Shown one piece after another: positions 16,050-24,842 of a stretch of DNA of 64,000 nucleotides (positions are counted from its first letter, which is position 1; the number at the start of each line of letters is the position of its first letter). The position numbers were made by a program, and so were the translations under genes. Source of the stretch: RYN-428 sp035551995 (GTDB taxonomy: Bacteria; Planctomycetota; Phycisphaerae; Tepidisphaerales; Tepidisphaeraceae); NCBI GenBank assembly GCA_035551995.1, contig DASZME010000062.1, positions 1 through 64,000 on the forward strand, in the 5' to 3' direction. The notes under the pieces were generated by a model. That model was not told where the DNA came from, did not search any database, and was given only the letters and a program-made list of their open reading frames with translations.

Positions 16050-17651
16050 TCAACGGCTTTCGGAATATCCAACGGCGAACGCATAAATCGGTTCCCACCC
16101 TGTCTCGTCCAATGATAGAAACTTGCGAATTTCATCGTCGTAGAAGGCGCCGATTCCGCAACATCCCAGACCCATCGCGGTCGCGGCAAGATAGGCGCGC
16201 TGGCCGACCAGACCCGCCTCCAGATGCGTCAGGCGGTAGATGTCCGGGCCGGCGTGCGCGGTCAGGGCGCGCAAGTCGGCGACAAGAAAACAGACGGCGG
16301 CGGCATGACTGCAAAGCGATTGCTCGACGCAAAGAAAAGCGGACTTGGAATGAAAATCGCCGGCGACAAGGCACGCCATCCGATCGCCGATCGGGTCGTA
16401 GTACCAGATTCCCGCGTCGAGACCGGCGACCAGGCTGCAAACCCAAAAGGGCCGCAACAGGGCCAGGTGCGGGCCGTCGGGCATCATCGGAAAAATGCTG
16501 CCGCCGCGAAACGCCAGCCGGTTGATCGCGAGAAATTGATGCAGCGACATCGAACGGTCTGAAAACGATCGGATGCTGCGGCGCGAAAGCAAGGCATGCC
16601 TGATCGTGGCGCCGGGGTCAGCGGCGCCGGCGCCGGCGGTGGCCGGGGCGGGCGATAGCCGATCGTCCGGCATGGGCGACAGTTCGGTGGACGGCGAACG
16701 AATATCGCGCAGCGCCATTCCCGGCGCGGCGCAATCGTCGTGCGTGGCCACGATCGACCCGTAAGGAATATACCGCGACGAAAGGGGAGCGCGCCGAATG
16801 CGCGGAAGCGACGCTCGCTTTCCGATGACGCCGGCGTCGGTGATCGGATTGGTCGCGATGTCGGCCCAGACGACCATCGCCTGCACGCATTCGATCAGCC
16901 CGAAGTCGGCGCGGCTTGGAATGCCGATCAGCTCGCGCATGTTTTTATCGTTCACCTGCAATCGCGGATTGGTGGCGATTCCCAGGCCGTTGGCGGCCGC
17001 GACGAGATTCTGCACCAGGTGCCCGGCGTCCAGCAGCGCCATCCGATAGCCGCGCTGCCGATATCGCCACGCGGATCGCCAGAATATCGTCGAGACCAGT
17101 ATTGCCGCCGGGACGGATTTTAGAAAATTCAAATCGGGACGGCCGCGCTTGATCGTCGCGAGCGTTACCAATCCGTCGCGCAATTTACAGAGCGTGAAAT
17201 CCTTGACGTTATAGTGATACAGCCCCGGCTCAAGCCCTTCGACGCCGAAGACGGCGACATAGATTTCGTACGGATAAAGCGCGCCGCTGCTGGGACAGGT
17301 TCGCACCTGCGCGGCCGACCCCCCGGCCGCCATGGCTGCGATGCCGTCGGCGAGAAAGAGCCAACTCGCCAGCGTTCGCAGATCCTGCGGCGGGCGCAAC
17401 TGGCTTTCGGCCAGCGCCCCGACGCCGTCGCTCAACAGCGCGATCGCCGGGGCCGAGGCGTCAAGCAGCTTGGTCGGAAGCGGAATTGCCGCCAAGTCCG
17501 CGAAACATCGATGGGGCGCGGGCTTAGTCGCCGCATCGAGAACGGTCGGATTGGCGCGCACGGAATGCGGCGTGAGCTTCGTCGAACGATGATATTCCAA
17601 AACCCGTTCGACGCGTTCGAGAATATCTCGGGGAAGTTGACGCGCGTGCAT
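16050..17651 (-). CDS. Tandem SagB-type nitroreductase-domain protein
   Basis: 533 residues from the ATG at 17651; the frame is open upstream but overlaps the HemQ-like gene. Two nitroreductase-fold halves are visible. The first (about residues 90-310) has SGALYPYEIYVAVFGVEG, LYHYNVKDFTLCKL and GYRMALLDAGHLVQNLVAAA, the SagB/ThcOx signatures. The second (about 345-533) has LLSRRSIRSFSDRSMSLHQF, GIWYYDPIGDR, RLTHLEAGLVGQRAYLAATA and GLGCCGIGAFYDDE. Such FMN enzymes oxidise azoline rings in peptide natural products, but many relatives have unknown roles. It lies 2 bp downstream of the HemQ-like gene, so the two are almost certainly co-translated. No precursor peptide or YcaO partner was seen nearby. 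Confidence 0.87.
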   Translation of the reverse strand: MHARQLPRDILERVERVLEYHRSTKLTPHSVRANPTVLDAATKPAPHRCFADLAAIPLPTKLLDASAPAIALLSDGVGALAESQLRPPQDLRTLASWLFLADGIAAMAAGGSAAQVRTCPSSGALYPYEIYVAVFGVEGLEPGLYHYNVKDFTLCKLRDGLVTLATIKRGRPDLNFLKSVPAAILVSTIFWRSAWRYRQRGYRMALLDAGHLVQNLVAAANGLGIATNPRLQVNDKNMRELIGIPSRADFGLIECVQAMVVWADIATNPITDAGVIGKRASLPRIRRAPLSSRYIPYGSIVATHDDCAAPGMALRDIRSPSTELSPMPDDRLSPAPATAGAGAADPGATIRHALLSRRSIRSFSDRSMSLHQFLAINRLAFRGGSIFPMMPDGPHLALLRPFWVCSLVAGLDAGIWYYDPIGDRMACLVAGDFHSKSAFLCVEQSLCSHAAAVCFLVADLRALTAHAGPDIYRLTHLEAGLVGQRAYLAATAMGLGCCGIGAFYDDEIRKFLSLDETGWEPIYAFAVGYSESR

Positions 17652-17653
17652 GA

Positions 17654-18427
17654 CTAAAACAATTGATCGAGCAGATTTTCCATCGGCATCTGCACGCAGG
17701 TGAAGATCGGCGTATCTCGTTGCGTATATTTGCTCCCCTGCGTTTCCCGCAATTCCTGAACCAGGTCCAAAAAGTCCTTGGGTTCGTCCGATTCGAAGGC
17801 AACCACGAAATCCTGATCGTCCAGCCCGAAACTGTACGTCGTATTCAGCTTCACGCTCGGATACTTGTTGCCCACGCGGATATGCTCGTCCATGATCGTT
17901 TGACGCTGCGCCTGCGGCAACAAATACCATTCCCGCGTTTTCACAAACGGATAGATGAACAGATATTTCCGCTTGCCGGGAATGATGTGCGTGCGGCTCT
18001 CCATCGTGTGAAACGGATCGAGCTTGTCGATGTACATGCTCCGCTTGGTCATCGAAAGAAACGACGTATGCATCTGAAGATAAGCCCCAAGCCGCGATTT
18101 GTTGATCGACTGGCTGTGCGTTTGGAATTCGTCGGTGGAGGTGGCGATCCGCCAGAGCAGGATATCGCTGTCGCCCTTGAGGCCGACGGTGCTATACGTC
18201 AGGCATTGCAGGCCCGGCCGCCTGTGTTGAAACAGGCAGAGAAATTCACTGCGGGCCTGGAGTTTTTCGTGGTCGCTTATGCGGCGGAATTCCGGAGCGA
18301 GCTTGTAAAACGCGAAGTTGACGAACTGCCTTTGAACCGCCGGCGCCGCCGGGGTTTGCGGCTCGGCGGTGGTCTGCGGGCGGCCGATTTCCGCGGGGGC
18401 GGCCGTCGGATCAATTGCGCTGGTCAT
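17654..18427 (-). CDS. Coproheme decarboxylase-like protein (chlorite dismutase superfamily)
   Basis: 257 residues from an ATG at 18427 with a GGAGAGG site 6 bp upstream. The first ~35 residues are an Ala/Pro-rich tail, followed by the two ferredoxin-like halves of the family. Residues matching the HemQ active site are present: Tyr159 and Lys163 in YPFVKTREWY, and the proximal His182 in MDEHIRVG. The distal position that is Gln in Firmicutes HemQ aligns with Asn195, as in the actinobacterial type (my alignment by eye). No chlorite dismutase distal Arg context is evident, so heme b synthesis (decarboxylation of coproheme) is the best family-based guess. The 2-bp spacing to a tandem SagB nitroreductase is unusual for a heme-synthesis gene. 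Confidence 0.82.
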   Translation of the reverse strand: MTSAIDPTAAPAEIGRPQTTAEPQTPAAPAVQRQFVNFAFYKLAPEFRRISDHEKLQARSEFLCLFQHRRPGLQCLTYSTVGLKGDSDILLWRIATSTDEFQTHSQSINKSRLGAYLQMHTSFLSMTKRSMYIDKLDPFHTMESRTHIIPGKRKYLFIYPFVKTREWYLLPQAQRQTIMDEHIRVGNKYPSVKLNTTYSFGLDDQDFVVAFESDEPKDFLDLVQELRETQGSKYTQRDTPIFTCVQMPMENLLDQLF

Positions 18428-18495
18428 AAGAGCCTCTCCATTCAATTTACGCCTTGCGGCAAATTTCCCCCCACGCTACAGCCTATGGCTTTTGT

Positions 18496-19278
18496 TCATG
18501 CCCGGCAACACCGCACGATCATCCGCGGCGACTCGGGCGCTAGTTCCGACCCGTCATAATTCCCCCACAGCCGCTCGATTTCCATTCCGTTGCGATCGAG
18601 CAGCAGCCGCAACTCGCGCGGAAAAATATAGGTCATGTCAAAGCGCGTTCGCTCGTGATGCGGCTGACCATGCGGGCCAAACCAGGTGTAATGAAACGTC
18701 ACGTGCTGCAATTGCGGCGTCGAAGCGCGGCGCGTCTCCGTCGTCTTCAGAACTGTTCGGTCAAAACGCGGAACGAAGAAAACCGACGGATCAAGTTCAT
18801 GCCGCCGAGGCTCGGACAACAGCCGCATGTCGGGCTGGAAAACGTCCAGCCAAAAGCGGCCTTTTGGCTTGAGATGCGCCAGCGCGCGTTGCAGAACGGC
18901 GTCTTGTTGTTCAAGCGTGGTGAACGCGAGAAACGTATTGAAGAAGACACAGACCCAATCGAACTTCCGCCCCAGATCGAGCGAAAGCGCGTCGGCTTCG
19001 ATCAGGGCGAGTTCTTTTTCGCCGAGGCCGACCCCGTCTCGCTTGCGTCGTGCGATTTCGAGCATGTCGGCCGCGTAATCGACCCCCACGACGCGATGGC
19101 CCGCTTGCGCGAGAGGAATCGCCGCGCGAGCCGTGCCGACGGCCATCTCCAGGATATCGAGCCTCTTGTGAGGCAACTGCCCCAGAAAAAACGGCACGTC
19201 CTCTTCCAGCACCCGATGATGCGCATTCTCTGCATCGTAATATTCCGCGATGGCGCGATAGCTTCGTCTACTTCCCAT
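18496..19278 (-). CDS. Class I SAM-dependent methyltransferase
   Basis: 260 residues, ATG at 19278. The Rossmann methyltransferase motifs are clear: motif I LDILEMAVGTARAAIPLA (a variant with AVGTAR instead of GxGxG), VVGVDYAADMLEIARRK, motif II-like FDWVCVFFNTFLAF and post-motif LAHLKPKGRFWLDVF. The C-terminal part (residues about 165-258) is the usual beta-rich cap. It is 68 bp upstream of the HemQ-like gene on the same strand and probably heads that three-gene unit. The substrate is unknown; the family includes small-molecule and sugar methyltransferases. A role in modifying the same product as the SagB partner is speculation. Confidence 0.88.
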   Translation of the reverse strand: MGSRRSYRAIAEYYDAENAHHRVLEEDVPFFLGQLPHKRLDILEMAVGTARAAIPLAQAGHRVVGVDYAADMLEIARRKRDGVGLGEKELALIEADALSLDLGRKFDWVCVFFNTFLAFTTLEQQDAVLQRALAHLKPKGRFWLDVFQPDMRLLSEPRRHELDPSVFFVPRFDRTVLKTTETRRASTPQLQHVTFHYTWFGPHGQPHHERTRFDMTYIFPRELRLLLDRNGMEIERLWGNYDGSELAPESPRMIVRCCRA

Positions 19279-19521
19279 GAAGCATGTTGTATCACAGGAA
19301 CGGGGGGCAAATTAGAAATCCACCGACGATTTCGGAACCAACAATCCGCGTGCGAAGCACTCCGGATTCGTTAGCCGCTCTGCTTGCGGGGCGCGTCGAG
19401 CGGCGTTATGAGTCGACATATATCGCGACCCGATGAGCGACTCAGGGTGACTGCGAGCGGTCGGATCATATATCCCATCGCTTCCCGATTACGTCTGTTT
19501 ACTCCGCCTTCCGGAGGTTCC

Positions 19522-20646
19522 ATGCGCATGCGTCTCTCCCGGCAGATCCTCTCGCTAATGGTCGTAACCTGCTTCCATTCTTGCGCACGCGGCGAAACAC
19601 CGGCCGAAACGTGGGAGAATATCTCCCCGTATTTTTCCGTCCCAAAGGAATACGCGGGAAAATTCGGGCCGTACCGATCCCCATTGATCTTTGACGACAA
19701 TACGCCCGTGAAAACGCCTCTGGATTGGCGCCGCCGCCGGATGGAAATTTTAGCGGATTGGAATCGCGAGATGGGGGCATGGCCGCCGTTGATCGATCAG
19801 CCGAAGGTCGAATACCTTCAGACGACGCGGCGTGAAAATTTTACGCAACATAAAGTTCTCGTCGAAATCTCGCCGAGTCAGATGGACGGCGGTTACCTTT
19901 TGATTCCGGACGGCGCCGGGCCGTTTCCCGCGGTCGTCGTGCCGTTTTATGAGCCACAGACCAGCACGGGCCAGAACAAGCAGCCGCTTCGCGACTTCGG
20001 GTATCAACTCGCTCGCCGTGGTTTTGTAACGCTATCCATCGGCTCGCCCGGCGGCGACGCCCGCAAACCCGACCTCAACAGCCTGGAAATTCAGCCCCTC
20101 TCCTATCTCGCCTACGTCGGCGCCAACTGTTACAACGCGCTGGCCGCCCTGCCCCAGGTCGATCCAAAACGCATCGGCATCGTCGGGCATTCCTATGGCG
20201 GCAAGTGGGCGATGTTCGCCAGTTGCTTTTACGAAAAATTCGCCGCGGCGGCATGGTCGGATCCGGGCATCGTCTGGGATAACACGCGGGGAAATATCAA
20301 CTATTGGGAGCCGTGGTATCTGGGTCTGGATGCCAGGCTGACGCGCAAGCCCGGCCTGATCACCGCCGACAATCCCGCCACCGGCGCCTACAAATCGCTC
20401 GTCGAAGCTGGCCGCGACTTGCAGGAAATTCACGCCCTGATGGCGCCGCGACCGTTCCTGGTTTCCGGCGGTTCGGAAGATGCGGCCGCGCGATGGGTGG
20501 TGCTTAACCATGCGATCGCCGTCAATAAATTGCTCGGTTATGACAATCGGGTCGCCATGACCAATCGACCCGCCCATCAGCCAACCGCCGAGTCGAACGA
20601 GGTGATTTACCGCTTTTTCGAATATTTCCTGAAAGACCTAAAATAA
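19522..20646 (+). CDS. Secreted alpha/beta-hydrolase (acetyl xylan esterase / dienelactone hydrolase-like)
   Basis: 374 residues. The start was placed at the ATG at 19522 because it follows CCGGAGG and gives a signal peptide (SRQILSLMVVTCFHSC); the frame is open further upstream. The hydrolase core shows the oxyanion region (FPAVVVPFYEP), the nucleophile elbow GHSYGGKWAMF (Ser in GHSYG), the acidic region PRPFLVSGGSEDA and a final His in RPAHQPTAES. Planctomycete relatives are often annotated as esterases or prolyl-oligopeptidase-like enzymes acting on polysaccharide substituents. The exact substrate is unresolved. It stands alone between the methyltransferase cluster (divergent) and the phosphate genes. 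Confidence 0.82.
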   Translation: MRMRLSRQILSLMVVTCFHSCARGETPAETWENISPYFSVPKEYAGKFGPYRSPLIFDDNTPVKTPLDWRRRRMEILADWNREMGAWPPLIDQPKVEYLQTTRRENFTQHKVLVEISPSQMDGGYLLIPDGAGPFPAVVVPFYEPQTSTGQNKQPLRDFGYQLARRGFVTLSIGSPGGDARKPDLNSLEIQPLSYLAYVGANCYNALAALPQVDPKRIGIVGHSYGGKWAMFASCFYEKFAAAAWSDPGIVWDNTRGNINYWEPWYLGLDARLTRKPGLITADNPATGAYKSLVEAGRDLQEIHALMAPRPFLVSGGSEDAAARWVVLNHAIAVNKLLGYDNRVAMTNRPAHQPTAESNEVIYRFFEYFLKDLK

Positions 20647-20817
20647 AGCCGAACCCGTACGACCCCGTGTCGGAACGAAGGGCTGGACGCTCGCCATCCG
20701 AGACAGCCGATCGCTCAAACCACCGCCTCTTGCATGCGCTCAACTGGACTCTACAATTCGCGGCCTTAACTATTTCTTAGCAATAGTCGATCTGTTGTAT
20801 TGGCGGAGTCTCCCTGC

Positions 20818-21441
20818 ATGTTTAACCTTCTACCGAGGGACACGATCTTCTTCGACTTGTTCGAAGGCCTGTCCGGGCACGGCGTCAAAGCCGCCAAGAT
20901 CGTTCAACAACTCGCTCAAAATTTTCCCGACCTCATGCCATCCATCCAGCGAATCCGCGAGGAGGAGCATCAGGCCGACCAACTCGCTCATCAGGCTCTG
21001 GATCGGCTCGACCGCACGTTTATCACCCCTTTCGATCGCGAAGACATTCACACCCTCGTCGGCGAACTTGACGACATAATCGACGGCGTCGATGCCCTGG
21101 CCAAACGGTTTCCGCTGTTTCACGTCAAGAACATGGAAGAGACCTTCATCAAGCAGACCGGCGTGCTCGTCGCCGCCACGCAGATGGTCGATGAAGCGGT
21201 GAGGCGCCTTCGCCGCAGCCGAAAACTATCGGATCTCAGCGACGCCCTCATCGCCATTCACACCCAGGAAAGCATCGGCGACGACAACCATCACGCCGCG
21301 ATGTCACGCCTGTTCGACGGCAGCGTCGAGACCCTCGAAGTGCTCAAGTGGAAGGAATTGTACGACCTGATCGAAAACGCAATCGACGATTGCGAAGACG
21401 TCGGCAACACCCTCGAGCGCATCGTTTTGAAAAACGGCTGA
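20818..21441 (+). CDS. DUF47-family PhoU-like regulator of phosphate transport
   Basis: 207 residues from the ATG at 20818, preceded by GGAG. The all-helical PhoU-like fold of the DUF47 family is recognisable: LLPRDTIFFDLFEGLSGHG, EEEHQADQLAHQALDRLDRTF, FDREDIHTLVGELDDIIDG and a C-terminal DLIENAIDDCEDVGNTLERI. The conserved acidic helices probably bind metal ions. In many bacteria this gene is paired with a Pit phosphate transporter and modulates it. Here Pit begins 19 bp downstream, so a two-gene operon is very likely. No pho-box was looked for exhaustively, and none is obvious. Confidence 0.93.
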   Translation: MFNLLPRDTIFFDLFEGLSGHGVKAAKIVQQLAQNFPDLMPSIQRIREEEHQADQLAHQALDRLDRTFITPFDREDIHTLVGELDDIIDGVDALAKRFPLFHVKNMEETFIKQTGVLVAATQMVDEAVRRLRRSRKLSDLSDALIAIHTQESIGDDNHHAAMSRLFDGSVETLEVLKWKELYDLIENAIDDCEDVGNTLERIVLKNG

Positions 21442-21460
21442 AACCAAACCCACGGACCGC

Positions 21461-22597
21461 ATGACTCCCCCGTTCTGTCTTTCGTTCATCGCGACGGCAA
21501 GCCAACTAACCGCCCAGGTCTCCTCGGCGCCGGCGCCGTTGTGGGTTGTCATTTTCATTATCGCCGTCGCTCTTTTTTTTGATTTTCTCAACGGCTTTCA
21601 CGACGCCGCCAACTCGATCGCGACTGTCGTTTCGACGCGAGTTTTGTCGCCGACCCAGGCGGTGATCTGGGCGGCGTTTTTCAATTTCGCGGCCGCTTTC
21701 TTATTCGGAACCGCCGTCGCCGGCACCATCGGGCAGGGCCTTATCCAGCAGGACAAGCAATTTCTTGACATCTATGTCGTCTTTGCAGGACTGATGGGCG
21801 CGATCGTTTGGAACATCATTACCTGGGTGCTGGCGCTGCCGACCAGTTCTTCCCACGCCCTGGTGAGCGCGGCGGCCGGGGCGGCGATCGCCAAGGGAGG
21901 GTTCGGCGCGATCATCATCGGCAAAGGGTGGGGAATGCTCCTTTTATTCCTGTTTCTTTCTCCGGTCATCGGCTTCGTCCTCGGCGCTTTCAACATGGTC
22001 GCCGTCGCATGGCTCTTCAGGCGCTCGACGCCCCACCGCGTCGATACGCTTTTTCGCCGCCTGCAACTGTTCTCCGCCGGCGCCTACAGCCTCGGTCACG
22101 GCGGCAACGACGCCCAGAAGACCATGGGAATTATCGTCTTATTGCTCACCGCCGCCGGGCGATCGAACTGGCACACCCCCAATCCGCACAATCCGCTCAA
22201 CGCGTTGAATCTGCTGGGCCATCATCACACCATCGCCTGGTGGATTATCCTGACGTGCCAGTCGGCGATCGCGCTGGGCACGATGTTCGGCGGATGGCGC
22301 ATCGTCAAAACGATGGGATCGGGTATCACCCGGCTCCAACCCGTCGGCGGGTTCTGCGCCGAAACCGCCGCCGCGACCACCATCTTTGCCGCCACCTTCG
22401 GCGGCATCCCCATCTCCACCACCCACGCCATCACCGGCTCCATCCTCGGCGTCGGAACCACCCGCGGCCTGCGATCGGTCCGCTGGATCTGGGGGCAGCG
22501 AATCCTGATCGCCTGGGTGCTGACGATCCCATGCTCAGCTTTCATCGCCGCGCTGGTTTACATCGTCACCCATCTCGTCGTGACGACCATTTTATGA
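21461..22597 (+). CDS. pit: Inorganic phosphate transporter, Pit family
   Basis: This 378-residue inner-membrane carrier has about ten predicted helices. Both inverted family signatures are present: N-terminal DFLNGFHDAANSIATVVSTR and the second-half GAYSLGHGGNDAQKTMGII, with TSSSHALVSAAAGAAIAKGG and STTHAITGSILGVG as the paired re-entrant segments. It imports phosphate (as metal-phosphate) coupled to protons or sodium. It is downstream of, and probably coupled to, the DUF47 regulator, and converges on a PhoR-like kinase 58 bp away. Length and motifs are intact. Confidence 0.95.
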   Translation: MTPPFCLSFIATASQLTAQVSSAPAPLWVVIFIIAVALFFDFLNGFHDAANSIATVVSTRVLSPTQAVIWAAFFNFAAAFLFGTAVAGTIGQGLIQQDKQFLDIYVVFAGLMGAIVWNIITWVLALPTSSSHALVSAAAGAAIAKGGFGAIIIGKGWGMLLLFLFLSPVIGFVLGAFNMVAVAWLFRRSTPHRVDTLFRRLQLFSAGAYSLGHGGNDAQKTMGIIVLLLTAAGRSNWHTPNPHNPLNALNLLGHHHTIAWWIILTCQSAIALGTMFGGWRIVKTMGSGITRLQPVGGFCAETAAATTIFAATFGGIPISTTHAITGSILGVGTTRGLRSVRWIWGQRILIAWVLTIPCSAFIAALVYIVTHLVVTTIL

Positions 22598-22655
22598 TGG
22601 CCGCGATTCGCGAAAGCGCGTCCGACGCCTCACAAGAACGTCGCCGAAGGTAGAC

Positions 22656-24437
22656 TTATTCTTCCACCGGCAACGGAATTTTCAGACGAAATCGCGAACC
22701 GGCGCCGGGGGTGCTTGATACTTCCACGCTTCCCCCGTGAACCTGCGCGACGTGTTTTACGATCGAAAGGCCGAGGCCCGTGCCGCCCATCTCGCGCGAG
22801 CGCGAGCGATCGACGCGATAGAATCGCTCGAAGATGCGGTCGAGGTCGGCGGGCGGGATGCCGATGCCGTTGTCCTGAACTTCGATGGTCACCGATTCGT
22901 GGCTGTATCCCATAGTCACATTGACCACGCCGCCCTCGGGGCTGTACTTAATCGCGTTGTCGATCAGGTTGCTGACCGCGCGTTCGAGATAGTCGGGATT
23001 GCCGAGAATTCGAGGCACGCCGACCGGCAGTTCGACGTTCAGAGACTGCTTCTTGTTCTGAGCCGCCGGCTGGAGGAGATCGGCCACGCGCCGGGCGACC
23101 GCCGCCAGATCAACGCTCACCCGGCGTGGAATTTCCGGCGAGCTTTCCAGCGTGGACAACTCCAACAGATCCGACACCAGATTCTGCAACTGATCCACGT
23201 GCTTGCTGATTGTGGCCAGGAATTTCGGCGCCGCGACGGGATCGTAAAGCGCGCCGTCGCGAAGAGTTTCGGTAAAGCCGCGGATCACCGTCAACGGCGT
23301 TCGCAGCTCATGCGAAACGTTGGCCACGAATTCCTTGCGAAGCTCCTGATAACGGACCGATTTAGTCGTATCGTGGGCGACAAGGACAAGACCTTCGGCA
23401 GGCCCAGCCGACGGAAACGTGCAGGCCGCGATTTCGAGATAACGCCCGGCGATATGGCTCACCTGAAAAATGCGGCGCTCGCCGTCGGCCATCACTTCAC
23501 CCGCCGCGCGGATGATCGGCTCGTTGCGTACCACTTCCCAAAGCGGCTTGCCCTGAGCCGAATCGCGCGGGAAGTCGAGCAGCTCGGCGGCCTTTTCATT
23601 GACCAGCACGATCCGTTGCCGCGTATCGGTGGCGATCACCCCCTCGTTCATGCTGGCGACGATCGCCAACAGCTCGCCGCGCTCCTTGGTCAACTGTGAG
23701 AGCAGGCTGCTGAGCGACCCGGCCATCGTATTCAGCGACGACGTCAGCGCCCCGATCTCCCCGGCGCCGCCGCTGGGAAGCTGGCGGCCCATGTCGCCCC
23801 GCGCGATGGCTTCGGCGAAACCGGCCAGTTCGCGCACCGGCGCCGCATGGCGCATGGCGAAGTAATAGCAGATGACGACGGACAGGCCCATCGCTCCAAG
23901 ACCCACGCCGATCAGCGTCGCATAAAGCAGCCGCAGTTCACGCCCCAGTTTCGCCAGATGGACCGAGAGGCGAATGAAGTAGGTCTTGCCGTCGGCGCCC
24001 TGCGTTCGGCGGGCGAGATAAAGAAGGTCGGCGCCGACGGTGTCGCTGTAGCGAATGCTGTCTCCTTCGCCGCGCTCCGCCGCCTCGATGACTTCCGGTC
24101 GGGAAAGGTGATTGGCAAGTTGCGCGGCGTCGGCTTCGTTGTCGGCCAAAACCTTGCCGTCCGAGTCGATAACGGTAATCCGGCAGCCCAGCGCGCCCCC
24201 AAGTTCAGTCGCCTTTTTCGCAAGAGCGGCGGCGTGAGCCGGATCGAGATCATCCTGCAGGAGAAGGTTAACGACGCCCGCTTCGCCGACCAGCGCCTGC
24301 CGGGCGCTGTCGACGTACGCGGTGCGCAACCGGAAGCCGGCGAACAATCCGACTCCGCCAATCGCCGCGCAGATGAGCAGGAGGTAAGGAAAAAAGAGTC
24401 GTCGAAAAAAACGGCTGGAAAACAATGTGTGGCTCAC
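22656..24437 (-). CDS. PhoR-like sensor histidine kinase
   Basis: 593 residues, GTG start. Order: transmembrane helix about 14-36, periplasmic sensor domain about 37-168, second helix about 170-194, HAMP about 195-248, PAS about 258-360, HisKA with the phospho-His375 in FVANVSHELRTPL, then HATPase_c with N-box NLIDNAIKYSPEG, G1 DNGIGIPPADLDRIFERF and G2 GGTGLGLSIVKHV. The order and the HELRTPLTVIRGFTETL helix are typical of PhoR. Its position facing Pit-DUF47 supports a phosphate-sensing role. No response regulator is encoded next to it, so the partner must lie elsewhere. It could instead sense another envelope signal. Confidence 0.9.
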   Translation of the reverse strand: MSHTLFSSRFFRRLFFPYLLLICAAIGGVGLFAGFRLRTAYVDSARQALVGEAGVVNLLLQDDLDPAHAAALAKKATELGGALGCRITVIDSDGKVLADNEADAAQLANHLSRPEVIEAAERGEGDSIRYSDTVGADLLYLARRTQGADGKTYFIRLSVHLAKLGRELRLLYATLIGVGLGAMGLSVVICYYFAMRHAAPVRELAGFAEAIARGDMGRQLPSGGAGEIGALTSSLNTMAGSLSSLLSQLTKERGELLAIVASMNEGVIATDTRQRIVLVNEKAAELLDFPRDSAQGKPLWEVVRNEPIIRAAGEVMADGERRIFQVSHIAGRYLEIAACTFPSAGPAEGLVLVAHDTTKSVRYQELRKEFVANVSHELRTPLTVIRGFTETLRDGALYDPVAAPKFLATISKHVDQLQNLVSDLLELSTLESSPEIPRRVSVDLAAVARRVADLLQPAAQNKKQSLNVELPVGVPRILGNPDYLERAVSNLIDNAIKYSPEGGVVNVTMGYSHESVTIEVQDNGIGIPPADLDRIFERFYRVDRSRSREMGGTGLGLSIVKHVAQVHGGSVEVSSTPGAGSRFRLKIPLPVEE

Positions 24438-24624
24438 TCCGAATAACGGATTCCAGAAAAAAGCCGTCGCGGCCCAAGGGTCGCCGCTTCGCTTTGACGT
24501 TGGCCCGGCCGTTATAACCGAAGCCCCCGACGGTGCGATATGGGAGCGAGAATGGCGGTCATTTCTCGTTTCGACCAGCCATTGGCGCGATGCCCGATCT
24601 GTCTTAGTCTATCGGCTGCGACAA

Positions 24625-24707
24625 CCGGGCGTGGCGGAACGGCAGACGCTACGGACTTAAAATCCGTTGGGAGCAATCCCGTGTGGGTTCGATTCCCACC
24701 GTCCGGA
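24625..24707 (+). tRNA. trnL: tRNA-Leu (anticodon UAA)
   Basis: The cloverleaf can be folded by hand. The acceptor stem is CCGGGCG at 24625-24631 with CGTCCGG at 24700-24706, including one G-U pair. The anticodon stem ACGGA/TCCGT encloses loop CTTAAAA (anticodon TAA). There is a long variable arm GGGAGCAATCCC, and a T arm GTGGG-TTCGATT-CCCAC. The discriminator is A24707. CCA is not encoded. The long variable arm and GGTTCGATTCCC loop are diagnostic for a class II tRNA. Confidence 0.95.
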
Positions 24708-24842
24708 ATGAGAGACGAAAAAGAGGAGCCAGCAAGCGGGACGAGGAAAACCTAAATTGACGGGCCAAATCAAAGGAGACGGCGAATGACTAGCGCGGTC
24801 TCTGCTTTCTCCCTGCCGCCCCGCTCTCCCCTCTTCGATTCT

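Noticed and set aside
16050..17930. A 626-residue version of the SagB-like protein
   Set aside because: The extra N-terminus is the other-frame shadow of the HemQ-like gene; the real start at 17651 leaves a 2-bp gap after that gene.
19370..19400. Another copy of the 103-bp dispersed element
   Set aside because: Only a GCTTGCGGGGCG-like fragment is present; the terminal repeats are not visible, so it was not counted.
24540..24755. A small ORF overlapping the tRNA-Leu
   Set aside because: It runs straight through a well-supported tRNA on the same strand and has no protein features.
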